Source: UBA5336 sp964492485 (GTDB taxonomy: Bacteria; Pseudomonadota; Alphaproteobacteria; Caulobacterales; Hyphomonadaceae). Taken from it: a DNA stretch of 53,797 nucleotides. Below, piece after piece: positions 33,336-41,666 of this stretch. The stretch is taken from assembly GCA_964492485.1 (NCBI GenBank), contig CAZBKM010000016.1, positions 1 to 53,797 on the forward strand, read 5' to 3'. Below the pieces are notes generated by a model that searched no databases, was not told the DNA's origin, and worked only from the letters and a program-made list of their open reading frames with translations. Positions within the stretch are counted from its first letter, which is position 1, and each line of letters opens with the position of its first letter. A program made the position numbers and the translations under genes.

Positions 33336-35105
33336 TCAGGCTGCCTGATCGACCGGGGCAGTGGTCTCCGGCGCGATCTCGTCCACGCCGAAGCGTTCCG
33401 CCTCGTCGCGCAGCCAGACCTTGATCCGTTCGTCGCTGACGCCCAACGTGCGCAGAAGGTCGGTGGCCATCTCGATGCCCCTCGGCGCGCTGGCGCTGAC
33501 AAAGGCCCGCATGCCCAGGTCTGCAAAGCGCTTCTGGTCGGCGAGTGTGTCGACCGCGACGAAGCGGGTGAGGTCTGGAAAACGGTCTTCCAGCGCGGGC
33601 GTGATGGATCTGGACACCTCGTAACGTGGCACACCGATGACCACCGCCCGTGCGTTGGCCGCTCCGATGGCGTCGATGAGCTTCAGATTGGCGGCATCGC
33701 CGAAACTCACGTCATAACCATCCGCGGTGGCGGCCAGGAACCGTTCCGGATCGCTGTCGAGGGCGATGTAGGGGATCTTCTGGTCCCGCAGGGCGTCGAC
33801 AGCCAGCCGGCCGGCTTGCGACATGCCGAAGACGATAACGGGCCGGTCGCGGCCGCGCTCTGGCTGGGTGGCAGGGGTGGCGCCATCGCTGCGAAGACGG
33901 ATCGCCAGGCGTCGCGACATTCGCAGTCCGGCATCCGCCCAGAAGGGCGCGATCACCAGTGACAGCGCCACTGCGGCGACGGTGACCGTCTCCAGAAGCG
34001 GGTTCAGGAGCGGTGCATTGCCGGCCGCTACGAGGGCCGACGAGGTGACGGCCAGAAGCGACAGCACGACCAGTGTGAACTCCGATCCCTGGGCCAGAAG
34101 AAAGGCCAGTTGCGAGGAACCGGGTACGGTCCAGCCGTTGAGCCGTGCGGCGCCATAGCCGAGTGCGGTCTTCACGACGAGAAGGGACAGGGCGAGCCCA
34201 ACCACCAGCGGAAGATTGGCGACCAGTTGGGGCAGGTCGATCATCAGACCGACATTGATGAAGAAGAACGACAGGAGCAGCCCGCGAAAAGGTCCCGTCT
34301 CGGTCTGGATCTGGTGTCGATAGGGCGTACCGGAGACAGCCAGACCCGCGAGGAACGCCCCGAGGGTCAGCGACAGGCCCGCCAGATAGCTGCCGACGGC
34401 CGCGCCCAGCACGATCAACAGGGTCACGGCGGTGAAGGCTTCCTGGTTGCGCGTGGCGGTGAGCACCTTGAACAGCGGGCTCATCAGGAAACGGCCAGCG
34501 ACCAGGGCGGCGGCGAACGCGACCATGGCCTGACCGGCGGCTATCGCCATTGCGAGGGGAATGGATGAGGGGTCACCGCCCAGCGCGCTGGCGAAGATGA
34601 GAAGAAAGATTGCCACGATGTCCTGGAAGATCAGGACATGGGTGGCCGACCGGCCAAGCGGGCAGGAGTTGAGGTTCCGGTCAGACAGGAGCCGTGCAAC
34701 GACCGCCGTTGACGACAGCGCGAGGGAGACCCCAATGGCGATCGCCACCGGTGGCGCAACGCCGAACAGCAGCAGGGCCAGGGAAAAGGCGACCGCGTTG
34801 GCCAGGAGGTGGCCGGGCGCCAGTCCCAACAGATCCTGCCGGCTTTCCCTGAGCTCGCGCATCGAGACGTGCATGCCGATGTCGAACAGCAGGAACACCA
34901 CCCCCAGCTCTGCCAGCAGGTGCGTCGTGGAGGTCTCCTCGACCAGGCCAAAGACATGCGGGCCGACCAGCACGCCGGCTGCAAGATAGCCCACGATGGG
35001 GCTGATCCGCAGCGCCTTGGCACCCACGGCCGCCGCCGCACCCGTCGCCAGAAGCGTGATCGTCGGGAGCAGGACGACGCTCGGTGAGAAATCGGCTATG
35101 GCCAT
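33336..35105 (-). CDS. CPA2-family K+/H+ antiporter with RCK domain (KefB/KefC/YbaL type)
   Basis: 589 aa. The N-terminal ~385 residues form about 12 membrane helices of the monovalent cation:proton antiporter-2 fold (ISPIVGYLAAGVLVGPHVFGL, FLLFDIGMHVSMREL, SLTLGAFLAGLAVSGTPYRHQ). A cytosolic Rossmann TrkA-N/RCK domain follows at about 405-525 (VIVFGMSQAGRLAVDALRDQKI). Kef systems are gated by nucleotides or glutathione adducts; no KefF/KefG partner is nearby. The start is 47 nt downstream of the porin gene's terminator on the same strand, so a promoter must lie very close to or within that terminator region. Confidence 0.92.
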   Translation of the reverse strand: MAIADFSPSVVLLPTITLLATGAAAAVGAKALRISPIVGYLAAGVLVGPHVFGLVEETSTTHLLAELGVVFLLFDIGMHVSMRELRESRQDLLGLAPGHLLANAVAFSLALLLFGVAPPVAIAIGVSLALSSTAVVARLLSDRNLNSCPLGRSATHVLIFQDIVAIFLLIFASALGGDPSSIPLAMAIAAGQAMVAFAAALVAGRFLMSPLFKVLTATRNQEAFTAVTLLIVLGAAVGSYLAGLSLTLGAFLAGLAVSGTPYRHQIQTETGPFRGLLLSFFFINVGLMIDLPQLVANLPLVVGLALSLLVVKTALGYGAARLNGWTVPGSSQLAFLLAQGSEFTLVVLSLLAVTSSALVAAGNAPLLNPLLETVTVAAVALSLVIAPFWADAGLRMSRRLAIRLRSDGATPATQPERGRDRPVIVFGMSQAGRLAVDALRDQKIPYIALDSDPERFLAATADGYDVSFGDAANLKLIDAIGAANARAVVIGVPRYEVSRSITPALEDRFPDLTRFVAVDTLADQKRFADLGMRAFVSASAPRGIEMATDLLRTLGVSDERIKVWLRDEAERFGVDEIAPETTAPVDQAA

Positions 35106-35152
35106 GGCGTCCCCCGTCCCGTCTGGTCTTCAGGATATTGGTGCCCGGTCGC

Positions 35153-35192
35153 AAAAGAGAAAGGCCGCCACAACCCCCCGGCTGTGGCGGCC
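35153..35192 (-). terminator. Intrinsic terminator of the TorF-like porin gene
   Basis: GGCCGCCACA and its exact complement (35163-35172 / 35183-35192) form a 10-bp stem. On the minus strand it is followed directly by TTTCTCTTTT (35153-35162). It is the best-formed terminator in the window and separates the porin gene from the antiporter gene. Confidence 0.85.
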
Positions 35193-35274
35193 CGCTTTGG
35201 GCGGAGCAGGAGGGCAGATGGCCCCGCCCGCCGCGGCTTCCCCGATGCGGTCCGTTCTGGACCGCGCCCACGGA

Positions 35275-35952
35275 TTACATCGAGCGGCTGACCGTGAAGA
35301 CGATCGACTCCTCGTTGCCGTCCAGGTCGAACGTGTCGATGAAGCGGAGGTCGAAGTCGAACCCTTCGGCCGACGACGTGATCCCGATGGAGTAGTCACC
35401 ATAGTCGGTGCCGCCCTCGTCCTCGTCGGTGAAGGACTGGTAGCCGACCGACGCGTCGAGACCGAAGAACTCGCCCAGCGGAACGCCTGCCGAGACCGCC
35501 GTGTAGAAGGCCCCGCCTGTCTCGAGATAGAATTCCGGCGAATAGGCGACCGAGGCGCCGAGGTCCAGGAATTCTCCGACCGTCGTCGAGGCGCCGGCAT
35601 ATACCTCGACGAAGTTCTGCTCCGGCGTGTCGGGCGCGTCCGGATAGATGTAGTAGATGGCCCCGAAATCGAGATCGAAGGCGCCCACGGTCGGCGTGAA
35701 GCCGGCATAGACGTCGATCTCCGTGCTTGTCCCGTCTCCGAAGTCGACGCCCGAAGCCCAGGTGCCCACATAGAAGCCGTCCGACGCCCAGTCGAAGCCG
35801 CCCTGGATCGTCGGCGCGCCGTCGGTCTGCGTCACACCACGAAACACGTAGTCCGACGTCAGGGCCACATTGGCCGAGAACTCGCCCTCTGCAGCGGCCG
35901 TACCGGCCATCGCAACGCCCAGCACAGCCAGGGCAGTGAATTTCGTACGCAT
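35275..35952 (-). CDS. TorF/TIGR02001 family putative porin
   Basis: 225 aa. A signal peptide (KFTALAVLGVAMAGTAAAEG, cleavage near residue 22) is followed by alternating beta strands rich in Gly, Asp and aromatic residues, beginning FSANVALTSDYVFRGVTQTDG, the hallmark opening of the family. It ends in an aromatic-free VSRSM rather than the usual C-terminal Phe. Expected to be an outer-membrane beta barrel; substrate unknown. It is monocistronic, with a strong terminator 83 nt downstream. A σ54-like TGGCAC lies upstream but the spacing is wrong. Confidence 0.85.
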   Translation of the reverse strand: MRTKFTALAVLGVAMAGTAAAEGEFSANVALTSDYVFRGVTQTDGAPTIQGGFDWASDGFYVGTWASGVDFGDGTSTEIDVYAGFTPTVGAFDLDFGAIYYIYPDAPDTPEQNFVEVYAGASTTVGEFLDLGASVAYSPEFYLETGGAFYTAVSAGVPLGEFFGLDASVGYQSFTDEDEGGTDYGDYSIGITSSAEGFDFDLRFIDTFDLDGNEESIVFTVSRSM

Positions 35953-36184
35953 CTGTCAGTCCTTCCCTCTCGATAAACTCAGACCGTACCCATCTTGTCT
36001 GGCAGCTTGTGCCATGCAGCAATTTTGCAGGGACGCTTTGCCCCGACAGGCCGGACCGGCGCCCTTTTATTGGGCGGCACCCCGAAAAAGCGCCGAATTT
36101 TTGGGCATGTGTCCCGGCCGTCCCGCCGAATCGGCAGGCAGGAACCGCCCCTGGATCAGGCTGCAACGCCTGACGACCGGGCCT

Positions 36185-36209
36185 CCGGCGCCGGTCTCCC
36201 AGGCGCCGG
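36185..36209. repeat. GC-rich hairpin downstream of the SDR gene
   Basis: CCGGCGCC (36185-36192) pairs perfectly with 36202-36209 around a 9-nt loop, 20 nt after the SDR stop codon. It has no T tract, so it is only weakly terminator-like. Confidence 0.4.
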
Positions 36210-36228
36210 CCTTGCCGCTGGGGCGGCC

Positions 36229-37035
36229 TCAGCGTCGGGTCATGGGGGCAAAGCCGAGATGGGTTCCCGCGTCGGCCAGCAGGGTTTCTCCCGTCACGTG
36301 GCGTGCGGCGTCGCTGACGAAGAAGAGCGCGGCATCTGCGATGTCGTCCGGTGTGCTTGCGGCCTTGAGCGGCGTGGCATCGGCCACCGACTGGCGGAGG
36401 GCGAGGTACTTTTCCTCCTCCATATGGTCGCTGAACCAGCGCGTATCGATGTAACCGGGGCAGATCGCGTTGACCCGGATCGCCGGGGCGAGGGCGCGGG
36501 CCAGCGACAGCGTCAACGTGTTCAGCGCGCCCTTGGACGCGGCATAGGCGACCGAGGAGCCGATACCGGTCACGCCGGCAATGGAGGAGGTATTGAGGAC
36601 ACTGGCCGCGCGGCCGGTCTGGGCGTGGGCCGCCCGAAGCAGCGTCTCGCAGGCCTGGACCATGAGAAAGGGTCCGGCGACGTTGACCGCGTAGATGTCG
36701 AGGAAATCCTCGCGTGTCAGGCCGGCGAGGTCGGCATGGTTCGGCACGCGCTTGGTCGTCCCGGCATTGTTGACGAGAATGTCGAGCCGTCCCCAGCGTT
36801 CCGCCGCGTCGGCCAGGGTCCGGCATCCCTCCGGTTCAGACACATCGGCCTGGACGAGACAGGCGTCTGCGCCCGCCGCCTGGCATTGCGCGGCTGTCTC
36901 TTCGGCTTCGGCGACGCTGCGGGTGCAATTGACGATCACATCCGCCCCACGCTGGGCAAGCTTCACCGCCATGGACCGCCCGAGCCCCGTTGCCGAACCC
37001 GTGACCAGCGCCTTCCGACCCTTGAGATCCGTCAT
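36229..37035 (-). CDS. Short-chain dehydrogenase/reductase (FabG-like)
   Basis: 268 aa. NAD(P) motif TGSATGLGRSMA is at ~12-23, NNAG in LVNNAGTTKR, catalytic Ser in NTSSIAGVTG, and YxxxK in VAYAASKGAL. The C-terminal cofactor loop CPGYIDTRWF is typical. AAGGAGA lies just upstream of the ATG at 37035, which decides the start against a longer frame. Substrate not identifiable; no pathway genes adjoin it. Confidence 0.9.
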   Translation of the reverse strand: MTDLKGRKALVTGSATGLGRSMAVKLAQRGADVIVNCTRSVAEAEETAAQCQAAGADACLVQADVSEPEGCRTLADAAERWGRLDILVNNAGTTKRVPNHADLAGLTREDFLDIYAVNVAGPFLMVQACETLLRAAHAQTGRAASVLNTSSIAGVTGIGSSVAYAASKGALNTLTLSLARALAPAIRVNAICPGYIDTRWFSDHMEEEKYLALRQSVADATPLKAASTPDDIADAALFFVSDAARHVTGETLLADAGTHLGFAPMTRR

Positions 37036-37352
37036 TGTCCGTCTCCTTCCACTTGCCCCGATGGCCCGATCAGTGCTGCGCCGCGCGCATGCCGATGGCG
37101 TGCACACGCGCGCTTCCCCCACTCAATCAGACTCAGCGAAGATGCGCTAGACACCTGTTTTGGAGCATTTTCTTGACGAAACCGGGTCCTGTTTCGCTTG
37201 AACTTCCCCCTGAGGCCACACGCTCCAGGGCAAAGACCGGGGCGCGTCTTTTCGGGCCTGGCGACCGGCGACACCCGCTGGCTCCGCAGACGGCACGCTG
37301 ATAAGAGGGACCCGGAGGGCGGCATGTCCGGCCGGTCCAGGGAAAGAGACTC
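37036..37352. other. 317-bp divergent intergenic region with a decayed repeat
   Basis: It separates the SDR gene from the antiporter gene, which are transcribed divergently. A degraded A/B repeat occupies about 37108-37205. The remainder is GC-rich with no convincing coding frame. A ribosome binding site, GGGAAAGAGA, precedes the antiporter start. Confidence 0.5.
37108..37205. repeat. Decayed mosaic palindromic repeat, subfamily A/B (copy R5)
   Basis: The right arm of module A is intact (GAAGATGCGCTAG at 37138-37150) and preceded by CAATCAGACTCAGC, but the left arm is degraded. GGAGCATTTTCTTGACG, the left part of module B, follows at about 37162-37178, then ACCGGGTCCTGTTTCGCTTG; the right arm of module B is lost. 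Orientation is the same as R4. Confidence 0.7.
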
Positions 37353-38393
37353 ATGATGACGACGCTTCTCATGGTCGCTGGCGGCCTGCTGCTGCTGTTT
37401 GCGGGTGGTGAACTGCTCGTGCGGGGCGCCGTGGGGGTTGCCCGGCGGCTGGGGCTATCGGAATTGATCATCGGCCTGACACTGGTCGGTTTCGGAACCT
37501 CGGTTCCGGAACTGGTCACCAGCCTCCGGGCGGTGGAAACCGACGCGGTGGGGATTGCGGTCGGGAATGTCACAGGTTCGAACATCGCCAACATATTCCT
37601 CGTGCTGGGCCTGGCGGCGTTCATCAAGCCCATCGTGACCCATCCGGCAGCCCTCTGGCGCGATTGCAGCTTCATGGTGCTGGTCACGGCGGTCTTCGCC
37701 GGGCTCGTCTGGCTGGACCTCTTCACCCGTCCTGCTGGCCTGGCGATGATCGCGACGCTGGTCGGGTTCGTGGTGGTCTCGATCGTGCTGGACCTGCGGA
37801 CCGGCTCGGCCGTGGCGCAGATGCACGCCGACGAGGGCGCCACCGTCGAAACGCGCGACCCGCTCCTTCTGGCGCTGATCCTCGCGCTGGCGGGCATAGC
37901 CGCCGTGATTCTCGGCGCACGTCTGCTGGTGGACGGATCGGTCGTCCTGGCCCGGATGGCGGGGCTGTCTGAGACGGTGATCGGCCTGACCATCGTGGCG
38001 GTGGGCACGAGCCTGCCGGAGCTCGTGACCTCGGCCATGTCGGCATTGCGCGGCAAGTCCGATGTCGCGCTCGGCAACATTGTCGGTTCCAACATCTTCA
38101 ACATTCTCGGCATTCTCGGAATCACGGCGCTGGTGTCGCCCTTCTCCACACTGGTCCTGCAGCCGGCAGCGCGCTCTCCACTTTCGGCGGAGGGGGGGCA
38201 GCAGGGCATGGTGGAAGTCCCGATCGTGAGCTGGGAAGACATGGGCGCCCTGATCCTCTCGGTTGCCCTGCTGATCCTGTTCGCCTTCACGGGGCGGCGG
38301 ATCGCGCGATGGGAGGGGCTGGTTTTCCTCGCCTGTTATGCGGTCTACATGGGGCTCCTGTTCGACCTCCTGCCGACACCGTTGAGCCTGTGA
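37353..38393 (+). CDS. Calcium/sodium antiporter, CaxA/YrbG family
   Basis: 346 aa, about ten membrane helices in two inverted halves. Each half carries an alpha-repeat: GFGTSVPELVTSLRA...GNVTGSNIANIFLV and AVGTSLPELVTSAMSA...GNIVGSNIFNILGI, the ion-binding signatures of K+-dependent Na+/Ca2+ exchangers. Inner membrane. Its TGA stop overlaps the ATG of queF (TGATG), an unusual pairing that couples translation of a transporter and a tRNA-modification enzyme. Confidence 0.94.
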   Translation: MMTTLLMVAGGLLLLFAGGELLVRGAVGVARRLGLSELIIGLTLVGFGTSVPELVTSLRAVETDAVGIAVGNVTGSNIANIFLVLGLAAFIKPIVTHPAALWRDCSFMVLVTAVFAGLVWLDLFTRPAGLAMIATLVGFVVVSIVLDLRTGSAVAQMHADEGATVETRDPLLLALILALAGIAAVILGARLLVDGSVVLARMAGLSETVIGLTIVAVGTSLPELVTSAMSALRGKSDVALGNIVGSNIFNILGILGITALVSPFSTLVLQPAARSPLSAEGGQQGMVEVPIVSWEDMGALILSVALLILFAFTGRRIARWEGLVFLACYAVYMGLLFDLLPTPLSL

Positions 38394-38860
38394 TGACCGA
38401 CAAGACGATCTATTCCGGACTGAACCAGCTCGGCGGCGCGAGCACCCTGCCGGACTCGCCCGAGGCAGCAACGCTCGAACGGGTGGCCAACCCGCATCCC
38501 GGCACGCTGTACCTCACGCGGTTCACGGCGCCGGAATTCACCTCGATCTGCCCGGTGACAGGCCAGCCCGACTTTGCGCACCTGGTGATCGACTATGCCC
38601 CTGGCGACTGGCTCGTGGAGAGCAAGAGCCTGAAGCTTTTTCTGATGTCATTCCGAAATCATGGTGCCTTCCATGAAGACTGCACCCTGGCGGTGGCGAA
38701 ACGGATTGTCGAGCTGATCGACCCGGCCTGGTTCCGGATTGCCGGCTACTGGTATCCGCGCGGCGGCATACCGATCGACGTGTTCTGGCAGACGGGACCT
38801 GCGCCCGACGGGCTCTGGGTTCCCGAGACGGGCGTCGCACCTTACAGAGGACGCGGTTAG
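38393..38860 (+). CDS. queF: NADPH-dependent 7-cyano-7-deazaguanine reductase (preQ0 reductase)
   Basis: 155 aa, the short unimodular QueF type. The catalytic C53 in TSICPVTGQPDF forms a thioimide with preQ0. The QueF motif ESKSLKLFLMSFRNHG is at 76-91 for NADPH binding, and E95 is in FHEDC. It reduces preQ0 to preQ1 in queuosine synthesis. It starts at the ATG overlapping the antiporter's stop. It converges with the nitroreductase gene, the two stop codons overlapping by 2 nt. Confidence 0.96.
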   Translation: MTDKTIYSGLNQLGGASTLPDSPEAATLERVANPHPGTLYLTRFTAPEFTSICPVTGQPDFAHLVIDYAPGDWLVESKSLKLFLMSFRNHGAFHEDCTLAVAKRIVELIDPAWFRIAGYWYPRGGIPIDVFWQTGPAPDGLWVPETGVAPYRGRG

Positions 38861-39501
38861 AGAAGCGTCCCCTGGGCGCACCACCTCTCCGTCTTGGCCG
38901 GGACATCGGGGCGCGGACGCTCTGGCGACTTGGCGGTGGCGGTGCCGATATAGATGAAGCCGGCGACGCGTTCGCGCCGGCTGAGACCCAGCTCGCAGGC
39001 CACGTCATCGTCATAGGCGATCCACTCGGTCAGCCAGACGGCGCCCCAGCCCGCGGCATTGGCTGCGACGAGCAGGTTCTGGCACACCGCGCCCGCCGAC
39101 AGCTCCTGCTCCCAGACCGGCGTCTTGTGGGTCGGATCGGGACTGGAGACCACGGCCACGACCGAGGGCGCGCGCAGGGGAAGAGCGCGCGCGGACGCCA
39201 GCGTCTTGTCCGTCGCGTCCGGGTCATGGCGCGCCAGGATGTCTGCCAGCCGGGCTCCGAAGGCGGCGCGCTGATCGCCCTCGAACACGATGAAGCGCCA
39301 CGGCTCCAGCCGGCGATGGTCGGGAACCCGAGCGGCCACACGCAACAGCTCGTCCAGCGCTTCGGGAGAGGGCCCCGGCGGTCCGAGGGTCTCCTTTCCC
39401 GCCGAACGCCGCAGCGCCAGCAGGCGGCGCGCTTCAGCGCTGGGACGTGACGGCGACATGGCCGTGCCTGTAGGCGGGGCAGGCGGAAAGGTCTGGGTCA
39501 T
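38857..39501 (-). CDS. Nitroreductase family FMN oxidoreductase (YdjA-like)
   Basis: 214 aa. FMN-contact motifs are visible: LLALRRSAGKETLGPPGPS near the N-terminus, RVPDHRRLEPWRFIVFEGD, AGAVCQNLLVAANAAGWGAVWLTEW, and the terminal FIYIGTA. It resembles the small YdjA subclass. Substrate unknown. Two starts are possible, at 39501 (MTQTFPP) or 39459 (MSPSRPS); neither has a strong ribosome binding site. It diverges from the tetR gene. Confidence 0.83.
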   Translation of the reverse strand: MTQTFPPAPPTGTAMSPSRPSAEARRLLALRRSAGKETLGPPGPSPEALDELLRVAARVPDHRRLEPWRFIVFEGDQRAAFGARLADILARHDPDATDKTLASARALPLRAPSVVAVVSSPDPTHKTPVWEQELSAGAVCQNLLVAANAAGWGAVWLTEWIAYDDDVACELGLSRRERVAGFIYIGTATAKSPERPRPDVPAKTERWCAQGTLL

Positions 39502-39591
39502 CTTGAAGGCAGATAGCGGCTTTCCCCGTGGGCGCAAGACCGCGCCTGCGACGGATCCGGTCGTGGTGTGGTGTGCGCCGGGGAAGCCGAC

Positions 39592-39615
39592 TTGAACGGC
39601 GTTCACTTATTGAAC
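39592..39615 (+). promoter_or_regulatory. Candidate TetR operator with three GAAC/GTTC half-sites
   Basis: GAAC (39594-39597), GTTC (39601-39604) and GAAC (39612-39615) alternate, making two overlapping palindromes: GAACGGCGTTC, and GTTCA with TGAAC around a 5-nt centre. It lies in the divergent region between the nitroreductase and tetR genes, 60-85 nt before the tetR ATG. Symmetry of this kind is expected for autoregulation by the adjacent TetR. Confidence 0.55.
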
Positions 39616-39675
39616 GGTATTTGATTTCCGGTCCGGGCATGCTATGTCCCTTCGGCAGCCGACAGGGTCACGCCC

Positions 39676-40350
39676 ATGCCAGATCCCGCCACCCCAGATG
39701 CCACGCCGGCCGAACGCCGACGCCTGCGGGTGCGCGGCGCGATCCTCGACGCGGCCGAGCGCGTGTTCGCCGAGGAAGGCGAGGCGGGGTTGTCCATTCG
39801 CCGTCTGGCGGAGGAGATCGATTACTCTCCGGCCGCCATATACAAGTATTTCGACTCCAAGGAGGCGCTGCTCGACGAGCTGAAGGAAGCCTTCTTCGAG
39901 CGGATACTCGTCTGCATCGACGAGACGCGCGCGGGCACCACGCCGTTCCTGGAGCGCGCGCACGCGTGCATCACCACTTATGTGAACACCGCGCTGGAAA
40001 AGCCGAACCATTATGCTGCGGCCTTCTCCCAGGTCGGCCTGCCCGACGCCCAGACCTGCGAGAACCGCCCCGATCTGCCCGACTGGCAGGACTTCATGGC
40101 GAGCAACAAGGGTCAGGCCTTCAACTATCTGATCGAGATGGTGGAAGAGGGCCAGGCGCTCGGCGTGTTTCGCGAAGGCATGGATCCGCCCATGGCCGCC
40201 AAGAGCTTGTGGGCGGCGTGTCACGGGCTCGCGATGATCCTGATGCATGTTCCGCGCTTTCCCCAGAGCCTGGCCGAACGCGAGGGGGCCGACCGCGAGA
40301 GCCTGATAGACTTCCATGCCGACCTGATCGTCAGGGGGTTGAAGAAATGA
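39676..40350 (+). CDS. TetR/AcrR family repressor of the RND operon
   Basis: 224 aa. The N-terminal helix-turn-helix (about 17-65) reads RGAILDAAERVFAEEGEAGLS then IRRLAEEIDYSPAAIYKYF and ends DSKEALLDEL. The C-terminal ligand domain (WAACHGLAMILMHV) is of the WHG type. It precedes the adaptor and pump genes by 60 nt on the same strand, and likely represses this operon and itself through the operator-like repeats upstream. Inducer unknown. Confidence 0.92.
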   Translation: MPDPATPDATPAERRRLRVRGAILDAAERVFAEEGEAGLSIRRLAEEIDYSPAAIYKYFDSKEALLDELKEAFFERILVCIDETRAGTTPFLERAHACITTYVNTALEKPNHYAAAFSQVGLPDAQTCENRPDLPDWQDFMASNKGQAFNYLIEMVEEGQALGVFREGMDPPMAAKSLWAACHGLAMILMHVPRFPQSLAEREGADRESLIDFHADLIVRGLKK

Positions 40351-40410
40351 TATCAATCGCCTTTAGATTGCAGGATCGGCCGGAAAGTGCCGAAGGGGAA
40401 GGAACGCGTG

Positions 40411-41610
40411 ATGAGTGAGGATCGCACGCCCGGAGCCGCGCGCGAAAAGCGTCCGTCCATAGCGAAGGCGCTGTTCTTCATGGCCGTTCTCGGTGTCATG
40501 GGGGCCGGGCTTACCGCCTTCGCCCTGTCGCTTCGCTCCGATGAAGGCCCGAAGGTGGCCAAGGCAGCGCCTGAGCCGATCTCTGTCAGCGTGCGGTCGG
40601 TCGCGCTGCAAGGCTCCTTCCAGCTTGAAGAGCGGTTCTCCGGCATGGCAACGCCGGCCCGCACCAGCCAGCTCGGTTTCCCAAGCGGCGGTCGGATCGA
40701 CCGTCTGGACGTCGATGTGGGTGATCGGGTGGAGCGGGGCCAGGTGCTGGCCCGCCTCGACACGCGCGGTCTGCGCGCGCAGCTCAATGCGGCTGAAGCC
40801 TCGGTCGCCGAGGCCCGGTCCGCGCTCAAACTGGCCCAGGAAACCGTTGGCCGCCAGCGCGAGCTCAACCGCCGCGGCCATGTCTCGCAGCAGCGCGTGG
40901 ACGAAGCGGTCGCCCAGGCCGAAACCACTGCGGCGCGCGTCACGGCTGCCCAGGCCCAGGCCGACGCCCTGCGGGTCCAGATCGATCTGGCGCAGATGAC
41001 CGCGCCCTTTGCCGGCGTCATAACCCAGCGTTTCGTCGATGAAGGCGTCATCGCCTCGCCCCAGGCCCCAGTATATGAACTGGTCGAGACCGGCGCCATG
41101 GAGGTCCGCATCGGCTTGCCGGCCGAGGTTGCCCGCGATCTGGTGCCCGGGGACCGCTACACGCTTCTGGACGGTGAGCGGCCGGTATCCGCGACGCTGC
41201 GCAGGACGACGGGTGTGATCGATGCCCGCCGGCGCACCGTGGCGACCGTGTTCGACCTCGACCCCGACGCCGGGATCGCCAGCGGGGCGGTCGTTCGCCT
41301 GCCCATGGACCGGACGGTGGACGAGCGAGGCGCCTGGGTTCCCATGCTCGCACTGACGCAGGGGTCTCGCGGCCTCTGGTCCCTGCTCGTGGCGGTCCCC
41401 GATGGCGGGTCCGGCTGGATCGCCGAGCGCCGACTGGTCGAGATCGTTCACCCCGAGGGTGAGCGCGCCTTTGTGCGCGGCACGCTGGACGACGGCGACA
41501 AGGTGATCGTCAACGGCCTGCAGCGGCTTAGCCCAGGCATGCCGGTGCAACCGCGTGACGCCGACCTCGCCAGGGCCGTCACCGGCCTGCCCGCCGAACG
41601 CAACGACTAA
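40411..41610 (+). CDS. RND efflux periplasmic adaptor subunit (membrane fusion protein)
   Basis: 399 aa. A short cytoplasmic N-terminus precedes one membrane anchor (about 21-43). The lipoyl half-motifs (GGRIDRLDVDVGDRVERGQVLARLD) flank a coiled-coil hairpin (about 125-195), and beta-barrel and membrane-proximal domains follow. Start at 40411 is chosen for GGGGAAGGA upstream; a GTG eight codons earlier is the alternative. It links the inner-membrane pump to an outer-membrane channel; no channel gene is in this operon, so one must be supplied from elsewhere. Confidence 0.93.
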   Translation: MSEDRTPGAAREKRPSIAKALFFMAVLGVMGAGLTAFALSLRSDEGPKVAKAAPEPISVSVRSVALQGSFQLEERFSGMATPARTSQLGFPSGGRIDRLDVDVGDRVERGQVLARLDTRGLRAQLNAAEASVAEARSALKLAQETVGRQRELNRRGHVSQQRVDEAVAQAETTAARVTAAQAQADALRVQIDLAQMTAPFAGVITQRFVDEGVIASPQAPVYELVETGAMEVRIGLPAEVARDLVPGDRYTLLDGERPVSATLRRTTGVIDARRRTVATVFDLDPDAGIASGAVVRLPMDRTVDERGAWVPMLALTQGSRGLWSLLVAVPDGGSGWIAERRLVEIVHPEGERAFVRGTLDDGDKVIVNGLQRLSPGMPVQPRDADLARAVTGLPAERND

Positions 41611-41666
41611 AGGTCCCCGCGGGACTTTCAAGGTCCCGTGAAAGCCCGCCAGAGCAGGAGCCTGTG

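Noticed and set aside
35960..36010. Sigma54-like TGGCAC motif upstream of the TorF-type porin gene
   Set aside because: Spacing between the GG and GC elements is 8 nt rather than 10.
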